Source: Oegoconia quadripuncta (Eukaryota > Arthropoda > Insecta > Lepidoptera > Autostichidae). From it: a DNA stretch of 64,000 bases. Shown one piece after another: positions 56,062-64,000 of the stretch (positions are counted from its first letter, which is position 1; each line of letters begins with the position of its first letter). Under the pieces are notes generated by a model. The model saw only the letters and a list, made by a program, of their open reading frames with translations, was not told the DNA's origin and ran no database searches. The stretch covers positions 17,237,505 to 17,301,504 of the forward strand of contig OX438757.1 in assembly GCA_949316235.1 (NCBI GenBank), given 5' to 3'. The position numbers and the translations under genes are program-made.

Positions 56062-56765
56062 CTAATTCTACTAATACTACTAATTCTAGTAATTTAAATT
56101 ATGGTAAGTAAAAACATCAAAAAGTAGTTCTGATAATCGGTTAAACGTTTCCCTAGTACCTATGTGAAACATATATAAAATAAGTTTATGAGAAAAAAAG
56201 TTTTATGAAATAATCACTCTGGCAATTGAAATTTCTTATTACCGTTTTCGAACAATTGAAATTTGAGCAAGAAAGTTTCGAAAGTATGTTAGGTTACCGC
56301 AAATTCATTATGTAGGTATAGGTACCACGCAGCTCCTCCGGGGGAAGTTGCGCGTTTTGTCGGACTCCCCGGGCAATTGCCTAGTATACCCACTAAAAAG
56401 TCAGAGGTGACCCCTCTGGGTCTATGTGGGGTTGTGCAGGATCGCATGCGGGTCCCGGTCCCGAGGCTTCGTAGGCAACGTCTTTTGCTTTTGGTATTTA
56501 TTCACCACAAAGTTATTTTAACAAGTAATTAATTGATAATAAATTAGGTCAAACTGTGATGAAAATTTGCTCGGCAGATTTGCTGGTTTTCACACTGACC
56601 ATTAGAGATGGGATTCTATTGAAATCATATCTATTTTGTTTGTAAAAGTTCGATAGTCGTTTATTTTAGAAATCCTTACAGGTACGACAAAAAGAATTAC
56701 ACACACATATCATTTCAATTTCATTAACAGTCAGTCTCATTTTAGGCATTAGGGGTTTTTTTGTA

Positions 56766-57430
56766 ACCATCGATCAATCAATCAATCAAAATATTTTTAT
56801 TTCATAGGATAAAATTATCACTTGAAAACGTCACTTTTCATATTAATATTACATTATAGTTTAAATTTACTGCTCATTCACAAAGCTGACTCCCCAGAGA
56901 AGAACGAGCAAGAAACTCTAGGGTTGCTCTTTTAAACAGATTATAATAGGTTGCGATTTGATAATTATATGAATAATAAGACAGCTATGTCCATGCTTGC
57001 TTATCATTCAAATAGTCAGTGATTTTATAATAGCCTTTTGTTAATAATTTCTGTTTTATGATTGCTTTAAATTTATTTAAAGGCATATTTTGAATGTCTA
57101 CTGGAATGGAACCTTATTATAAAAGCGTATACATTGCCCTTTGAAGGATTTACTAATTTTGTGAAGTCGGCTAACATAAATAGATAACTAGTTCTTATTC
57201 CTTGTATTAACATTGTGCCTATCACTATTTTTAGCGAATAAGGTTATATTTTTTTTTGCATATAACAAATTCTCATAAATGTATTGAGATGCCATTGTTA
57301 AGATATTAATTTCCTTAAACTTATCTCTAAGAGACTCTCTAGGTCCTAATGTATAAATGGCACGAATAGCACGCTTCTGCAGAACAAAAATCATATGTAT
57401 GTCAGCAGCGTTTCCCCACAACAATATGCC
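56766..57430 (-). pseudogene. LINE 3' end with RT C-terminus and repeat tail
   Basis: Reads LWGNAADIHMIFVLQKRAIR, AIYTLGPRESLRDKFKEINI, SQYIYENLLYAKKN. After breaks it gives PLNKFKAIIKQKL and YYKITDYLNDKQAW, the usual end of this CR1/jockey-like ORF2. The 3' tail is TTGA repeats rather than poly(A). Confidence 0.8.
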
Positions 57431-58553
57431 ATAATGACATCAAACTGTGGAAATAGCTAAATTAAAAAATAACATGTTGTATATCATGGCACACTTGCAC
57501 ACAACAGGTTGCTTTGCATAATAAAATTATTTATGAAAAAGTTACAAATGGTTACATGATTATATTATGTCTACCTTTTAAGTAGATGTCCTCCGCTGCG
57601 TTTGCCGGTGTAGTCTCCACTCAAGAACTTTAATGCCCAATACCAGCCAGTTCTTCGAGCTATGTGCCCTGCCCATTGACACTTCGACCTGCTAATCCGG
57701 ATAATAAACAATGGATTACCGGTTTCCTGCAGACATCGTGTGACGCTAATTTAGGTGTACACATATGTTATATCTGGATGCGTGGGTTTACTGTCCTTGG
57801 ATATAAGCTGCCGGTTTTATCTTTGCGGTTATCTTTGAACCTATTTCATGGTTGGTTTCACCAACCGATTCTAAAAGAGGGTTATAAATTATTCAAAAAT
57901 AGTACTCGAGCGCAATAAAACTGTGTAACGACTCAGTTTTATGCCGCAGCAGTGTATAATTTAAGTGTAAATAAATAAAAAAATGGTCAAGCGCGTATCG
58001 GACACGTCTCAACTCCTACGAAAAGGTATATTCAGACAAAACCGATATAGCTGTGAAGTAGGTTAAAATCAACTTCCAAGATTTATAATTTAGTTACAAC
58101 AATAAAAGCGTGTTAAAAGCTTGTTAATTTTCAGCTTCGCTTCGGTGTCTCCTTGTCCATCCGTCTGTTTATCTCAGAAGCTTCATAAGCTATCGGTATA
58201 TATATACCTAACTCCGACAGAAATATACATTCACAAGACTGTTGTCCCAGATGGAGTGGTCGAAGATATCCCAAACACGATAGTTTGGGTGTTCCAAACA
58301 AATAAAGTTTAATGTTTGAAACAAAAAAACACGTTTCACCTTTTGAATACAGAAATGCACATGTGACAGGATCATTCCTCACGCCCATCGCTGTTGAATA
58401 GTAGTAGAATATAGATAGTTTTTTACGAATAAAATGAACTAAGAAATAGAAACACTTCTTACAATAAGTAAAATGAGATGAGCTCAGCTGTTTTGAGTTG
58501 AGATGAGATAAGCGATAAAGTGATTCCAAGCGGGCAAAGCCGTAGGAGGAACG

Positions 58554-58640
58554 CTTTTTTTTATATGCACTACGGGTTCGTACTTGACCTCAATCACACC
58601 TGATGTTAAGTGAAGATGAGGTCGAAGGTGGAAGCGCACT
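58554..58640 (-). repeat. SINE family C, 3' fragment
   Basis: CGTACTTGACCTCAATCACA and AAGTGAAGATGAGGTCGAAG, then ends abruptly. Confidence 0.8.
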
Positions 58641-59231
58641 ACTATCGCTGCGCATCGAACTATTACGATCGTTTGGTTTTGATGTTTGAAGAGTATGTGT
58701 GCAAATGCGTACTAAAATCCACGGTCTGTGGTTACACTTATGTTGTATAATGTGTTCCATCTTTCATATTTTCTTGTTCGTGTTCTGAAGCTGTCATTAG
58801 AAATCTCGTTGAAAACCGACAAAAAATACACTCAATAAGTCGTAGTGACTCATGGTTATTATTATAAGTTTAATATGACGTTTCAATTTTTTTGACACAC
58901 CCATGTTATGTTGTGACTAAGTACACAGGGCTGCCAGGTGAAAAAATGCAGTAATCATATGTCTATTTAAAATAGTCGTGCCCAAGTAAAAGTTCATAAA
59001 ATAATCGTAGCTAAAATAATTAGAATCCATTTAGAAATCCATTTTATATTTAAAATAAAAGTAATAATATTTTCATTGGGCCCAAATCCCTAGTTTTTTT
59101 TATGCACTTTTACATGCATTTTTTTTAGTTCCAATCAAATTACTTTATCGACTTACTTTTGGTGTCTCATTGGTATACCCGACTGCCCAAGGAAGGAGGG
59201 TAATGTTTTTCGAGTGTATGTATGTATGTAT

Positions 59232-59460
59232 GGTGTCTGGTGTAGTGGTTAGAAACTCTGCTGATATACCAAAAGGTCGAATCCCGCTAGGGGCATATGT
59301 TTGTATGATGAATACGGACATGTGTACCCGAGTTATGGATGTTTTCATTTATAATGTCTAAGTATTTTATGTAGTATATCAACCATCTGGTATCCACAAC
59401 ACAAGCCTATAGTTGCTTACTGTGGAACTAGATTTATTTATTTTATTTATTTATATTTTA
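59232..59460 (+). repeat. SINE family A, damaged head
   Basis: TCTGGTGTAGTGGTTAGAAA then a B box shortened by deletion (AAGGTCGAATCCC). Body present; TTTA-rich tail. Confidence 0.85.
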
Positions 59461-60608
59461 ACTATAAATTCAAATTTAGAACACCCCCAAAAACTATGAT
59501 ATCATTCAATACACCCAAACAACGTTAACATTTAGGGACACTGTACCAGACACAATTTTTCATGAAACTAAATAATAACCTGTCCTCTCCTTTAGTCTTT
59601 AATATTAAAAAAAAACTGAAATCGGACCACGCACCCACCGTTCGTGTGTTAAAACAAGCGTACGAATGCAATGCCACGCCATGCCATACCATGCAATGTA
59701 ATACAATACAATGCAATGCAATGCAATACAATACAAATACACTTTATTGCACAACAGAAAATAAAATACAGTTTCAGAAAAGTGGTAAGAATAGAATGTA
59801 CAATTTAAATCGTATGGCAGCCCTGACTAGTACACAATAGGTTATACTATATGCTTAACCATACAGTAACCTTCGATCGTAATATACCATAATGTTTCAA
59901 AGACAGTAACGTACAAAATTACTGAATTACGTAATACCAAAGACATCTGAAGGTCTGTTGACTTAATAAAACGATAAAAAATGACTTATCTTAACGTAAT
60001 CTGTGTTAGACGATTATCTGAATGCATTATATGTTAATTTCGTTAACAAGGTGTCGAGGTTATTTGAAAAAAACAAAACTATTACTGGATTCTGTTCACG
60101 GGCCGGAAACAACGCGGCACTTTTTTATAGTATATGAATGGTATTTTCCGAAGCACAGATAGGGTTATAAGTTTGAAGCGCACGTCTATCTGTGGCGTTG
60201 TAGCGTCAAAACCGCTGAACCGATTTGAACCGAAATTACTGCAAACATAGTTTTGTGCTGCTGAGAAAACCAACAATAGTTAAAACGATTTTCGGTGGCT
60301 CAGATTATCCACATTCACTAAAACGGTTATCCGTTTTGTGGATATTCTAAGCTTTACAACACTATGTGCAGTTTAAAATATCCGAAACGAAAGTGAGTGA
60401 AAAGTGTCCGTTGTTGATACAGCTAGTGTTGAGTAGTAATTATGATAACAAGTTAAATTAATGACAATGATGTGACAAAAGGAAAAAGAGAAGTGCATAG
60501 GCAGTTCCACTACAGGTAACGCTTTGGAATTCCAATTTTTTGTTTTTCCAATAAATGTGCCAATATTGAAAGCACTGACATAGATTAGGTAATTGTGTAC
60601 ACACAACT

Positions 60609-60611
<3 letters not shown>
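59461..60611. other. AT-rich with a LINE-like tail
   Basis: 59660-59765 has ATGCA/ATACA simple repeats joined to ACACTTTATTGCACAACAG, a reversed LINE 3' end. 60125-60250 includes AACCGCTGAACCGATTTGAA, a generic repeat phrase. No gene. Confidence 0.45.

Positions 60612-60648
<37 letters not shown>
60612..60648. repeat. (CA)n microsatellite
   Basis: About 18 CA units. Confidence 0.92.
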
Positions 60649-60649
<1 letters not shown>

Positions 60650-61609
60650 GCACATACTACTCTATACATTTTCTCTCTTCCTTACACCCACAAACACAAC
60701 AATTTGATGTCTCGATAGATAAGGTAACAAAATAAGCTATGTATAAACTTAATGAGATCTATTTTGGCTTCTAAACTTTTATTTTATTACTTATATTTTA
60801 AATTTGTAATTATGGCTGTGATTTCAAATAAATCATTAAATAAAAAAATTAAAATGCCAGTAGTGGTCGTGATCCAAAGACTGACCGCGCTTCGTAAATG
60901 TAAAACGAATTGCGAATGCGACTCCATCACGAGACGCTGTGATAGTATAGTCGATTAGTATTCACAGCAATTGTTCTATCTAGGTCTGTGTTTTACAAAT
61001 GTAGCTACCAAGTATGCTAATAAGTCTAGGGTTGCCAACCATACCCTAAAATAGAGTATTGTGACGTTTAACCGCGAAGGCATACTAACAATTTGAAATT
61101 TGAACTTTCCTTAAGTTTGACGTAGGTATATGTCATTCCCAGAATTCGTTACTTATTAGCGACACTATCGAATGTTGTAATAAGTGTGTTTTTTTTTTCA
61201 AAATCAACTGGGTCGGTTCCTGGATATTGGATTATTGCATTATTGGATTTTTCAAAAATCCAATAATGCAGTTTTAGTTTCATCGAAATCGTGCCCGAGA
61301 CTCCTTTGAGGACTTTATTTATTTATCAATAACATAAAGTACTATCACAGCTAAGTATGCTTTATAAATTAATGAATAATTATTTATCAATTGCAAAAAG
61401 TACTATCACAGCTAAGTAGACTTTATAAGTTAATGAGTAAATTATTTATCAATAACAAAAAGTCTTCTTATTGTGTCCTTCTAAGTCTTCATATTGTGAC
61501 TAGTGGCCCGACACGCACTTGTCCGGTTTTTTAATATATCTGTACCCTTTACCCTCTCCGAGTCAGAGGTACTTCACATAACAATGTCCAAAAACCGAAA
61601 TACCCGACA
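60649..61609. other. Unassigned
   Basis: Three imperfect copies of a block with TTATTTATCAAT and AAAAGTACTATCACAGCTAA near 61315-61460. No gene. Confidence 0.45.
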
Positions 61610-61785
61610 GCATTATGTTGTATATTTTGCGGCCGCCATGTTGGAAGTTTTGCCATAAAATGTATCCTATGACACTCCAAGGATCAAGACGAATCTAACG
61701 ATATCTTGCACTCCGAAATGGCAACACAGAAATCTACCCACATACATACACCCAAATAACCTTACACTTCTTCTTGGGTAGTCGG
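61610..61785 (+). repeat. Interspersed repeat family F, longest copy
   Basis: TTTTGCGGCCGCCATGTTGG, AAAATGTATCCTATGACACT, AAGACGAATCTAACGATATC, ending TTCTTGGGTAGTCGG. Confidence 0.7.
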
Positions 61786-61996
61786 CAGTTGGCAACCCTA
61801 AATATATCCCACTACTTTCACCTAATTAAGGTATTGGGGAAACCTGTGCGGTCAGCGTAATGTGATCCACCTAGACCTATTGACTTTCTCGCCTTACGTC
61901 TGGTTTCATGACCTGTCGGAGGTCGGTGTCGAGTGGTGATACGAAATAACTATTGTTTTTTTAAGATTAGTCACTAAATACATTACATATACATAG

Positions 61997-62330
61997 ATAG
62001 TTGGAATTACATAATCTTATTCCACCGTCACCCTTCCATCTTCGTACCACTAGGCGTGGGGAGGGATTCCACCCGTATATGTATAGTTAATATACCGAAC
62101 ATTCGCACTAAGAAGTTCGATTCTTCATCATCCGAACAGCCAAGGCATGGAGCTCCCTTCCGGCGTCAGTCTTTCCGGTCTTTCCTGAATCCTACAACCT
62201 TGGGATCTTCAAGAGCAGAGTGAATAGGCATTTACTGGGATCGCGTGCTTCATCTTCGGCCACATCGTCACTTTCCATCAGGTGAGATTGTGGTCAAACG
62301 AGAATCCAGTCAATCATAAAAAAAAACATA
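61997..62330 (+). pseudogene. LINE reverse transcriptase C-terminal fragment
   Basis: Second copy of the family at 27436: LELHNLIPPSPFHLRTTRRG, then breaks, then RTAKAWSSLPASVFP and GIFKSRVNRHLLGSR. Ends in an A9 stretch. Confidence 0.75.
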
Positions 62331-62439
62331 CAATCAAATACAATGTACCTACTACTGAAATAAATACTTCCGAAATAAAAATAACATCCAGGGTAGGAAG
62401 TAAATACTAAATTTAAGTCCTATTATCCCATACCGCAAC

Positions 62440-62600
62440 CGCAAGGGATAAATGTTTGTGTGATGAATACGGACATTTATTACCGAGTCATGTATGTTTA
62501 TGTCAATATTTATGTATGTCTATCCGTTATCTAGTATCCATAGTTACAAGCTTTGCTTAGTTTGGGACTAGATAGATGAATGGTGCGTAAGTGTTCGAAA
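62440..62600 (+). repeat. SINE family B, 5'-truncated
   Basis: GATAAATGTTTGTGTGATGA, GTTATCTAGTATCCATAGTT and CTTTGCTTAGTTTGGGACTA. Confidence 0.8.
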
Positions 62601-62612
62601 ATATATTATTAT

Positions 62613-62680
62613 TATTATATCCCATCCCATCCCATCCGATCCCATCCCATATCCCATATGGGATGTCATATCCCATCTCT
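62613..62680. repeat. CCCAT pentanucleotide repeat
   Basis: Repeated ATCCC/CCCAT words with an embedded palindrome ATCCCATATGGGAT. Confidence 0.85.
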
Positions 62681-62689
62681 TATAATATT

Positions 62690-62948
62690 ATATCATTATT
62701 ATCACGGGAGATAAATGGGAAAGTTTGTGTGTCTGTATTTATGTATGTTCGTTACCTCTTCACGCCTAAACGGTTGGACAGGGTTGGTTGAAAGGAAGGA
62801 AGGAAAGGAATTACACAGATTACATTTCACCCGGTATAGGCCCCCGGAAAAGTGACTGGTTCCTATAGGGTAGATATTATTAGTGGGATTGCTTTTGAGT
62901 GATAGAGTGACGAATTTTACGCGGATAAAGTCGCGGGGTAACAGCTAG
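62690..62948 (+). mobile_element. Helitron-like element, diverged
   Basis: Interior GGGAAAGTTTGTGTGTC and CTAAACGGTTGGACAGGGTT. Ends AACAGCTAG followed by T, as at 8542. The left end is uncertain. Confidence 0.55.
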
Positions 62949-63028
62949 TATTTCATAAAAACCATAAAAACACGACAGCGTATTTTGTATTTGCGGGTGC
63001 TATGTTGGATTTTTTACCATAAAGTATA

Positions 63029-63684
63029 CAGGGTGAATTTTAATTCGTGTAATTCCCATTAACCGGTGACACCACTTATGATTACGAACAACTTTCCTCA
63101 AGGAACTATAGTCGAATTCGATCAAATAATTTCGATTACCGATACATTCTGAAGCCATCTTTCGTATGGAAATCCAACAAGTTTCACCTGGTGATTCCAC
63201 TCCTGATTACGAATAACGTTCCACTAAGAACCATAGCGGAATTCAGCTGAAAATTGTTCGACTTCCGACGACTTAAAGGTGGTTACTGAATGTTTTATGT
63301 ACTTTATTTATTTATCATTTATTGCACACAAGAAAAAAATATACAGATAGGCATAATAGAGACGACACAACAGGTTCTGCTTATTTGTACAATGAAATTC
63401 CTTCCAGCAGACCTACAAAAGAGAGACCTACCTTTATATGGGTTATCGAAATTTTTTTCATCGAAGTGGAGTCACCAGTTATTATTTTATTATTTATTTA
63501 TTTATTAACAAAATTTTTTACACACATAATATGAAGTCTCTGCTTCCCGAACTAGGTAGACACCTGTATCTCAGGAATTAGTATCTTCTCCGATTTCTGT
63601 CCTTAAATATATCAATAAACAGTACACACTGAACATTTCATACCATTAAACAGGAACTGTGTACATTAATTAAATTTCACCCTG
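63029..63684. mobile_element. TIR MITE, 656 bp
   Basis: CAGGGTGAATTTTAATT at left and its inverse AATTAAATTTCACCCTG at right, with TA on both sides. Inside, two diverged copies of an ATTACGAA-AACTTTCC block, and a LINE-like tail near 63302. No transposase. Confidence 0.75.
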
Positions 63685-63689
63685 TATTA

Positions 63690-63820
63690 CACACTCGGAG
63701 GATCGAGAGGAAACTAACGGCACCTTGCACTTCAAAATCGTTCAAAATGTTTAGACTGCAGGCAACATAGATCAATATATTACCCATACATATACTTAGG
63801 TACATACACACATATACTCT
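63690..63820 (+). repeat. Interspersed repeat family F (fragment)
   Basis: ACACTCGGAGGATCGAGAGG, CACCTTGCACTTCAAAATCG and TTTAGACTGCAGGCAAC. Confidence 0.6.
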
Positions 63821-63874
63821 CAAACCCTGTGTAACCCTGTTTATTGAACGGGTTCCATACTCGATTCCAATTGT

Positions 63875-64000
63875 TAGATAGATAGATAGATTGATAGATA
63901 GATAGATAAAGCGTTTATTTGCATATTACAGAAATACATACAAAAATATTCGACGCAACAATAATTCTGCTTGGTGTTATTCTTACAAAATGTTGCCTTA
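63875..64000 (-). mobile_element. LINE 3' end with GATA tail, continues off the edge
   Basis: GATAGATAGATAAAGCGTTT then ATTTGCATATTACAGAAAT, the same end as the insert at 48075. 3' end at left, the rest outside the window. Confidence 0.65.

Overview
The window is AT-rich eukaryotic DNA, most likely from a moth or butterfly (Lepidoptera). It holds one clear host gene, eEF2 (translation elongation factor 2), on the minus strand. The rest is dense with transposable elements: tRNA-headed SINEs, Helitron-like elements whose internal sequence looks lepidopteran, MITEs, a BEL/Pao LTR element, a Tc1/mariner-like element and a jockey-type LINE. The order-level call is inferred from repeat style and the insect-like eEF2 protein; the species cannot be named.

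Positions 1-22,548: eEF2. Thirteen exons can be joined at base resolution and encode residues 1-736 of a protein expected to be about 844 long. The last ~108 codons lie beyond the left edge. Exon 1 contributes only the ATG, behind a polypyrimidine (TCT/TOP-type) start, a predicted 73-nt leader with a 10-codon uORF, and a small hairpin. Intron 2 carries a convincing C/D box snoRNA whose guide matches 18S rRNA. The large introns hold a perfect 7 x 146-bp GC-rich tandem array and an intact Tc1/mariner-like transposon inserted in a Helitron-like element (intron 11). Intron 5 holds a BEL/Pao element that has lost its polymerase region.

Positions 22,549-37,500: no host gene I can identify. The interval contains SINEs (families called A, B, C and D here), foldback and TIR MITEs, a hAT-type MITE with an 8-bp target duplication, a 5S-rRNA-derived repeat and LINE fragments.

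Positions 37,522-43,446: a full-length jockey-like non-LTR retrotransposon on the minus strand, flanked by a 14-bp target duplication. Both ORFs are intact, joined by a TGATG stop-start, and the 3'UTR has a 20-bp hairpin and ends in poly(A).

Positions 43,447-64,000: more repeats, including nested SINE/LINE insertions, a ~97-bp minisatellite, microsatellites, MITEs and several LINE 3' fragments. Three short CpG-rich patches stand out from the AT-rich background. No host coding gene is supported here.
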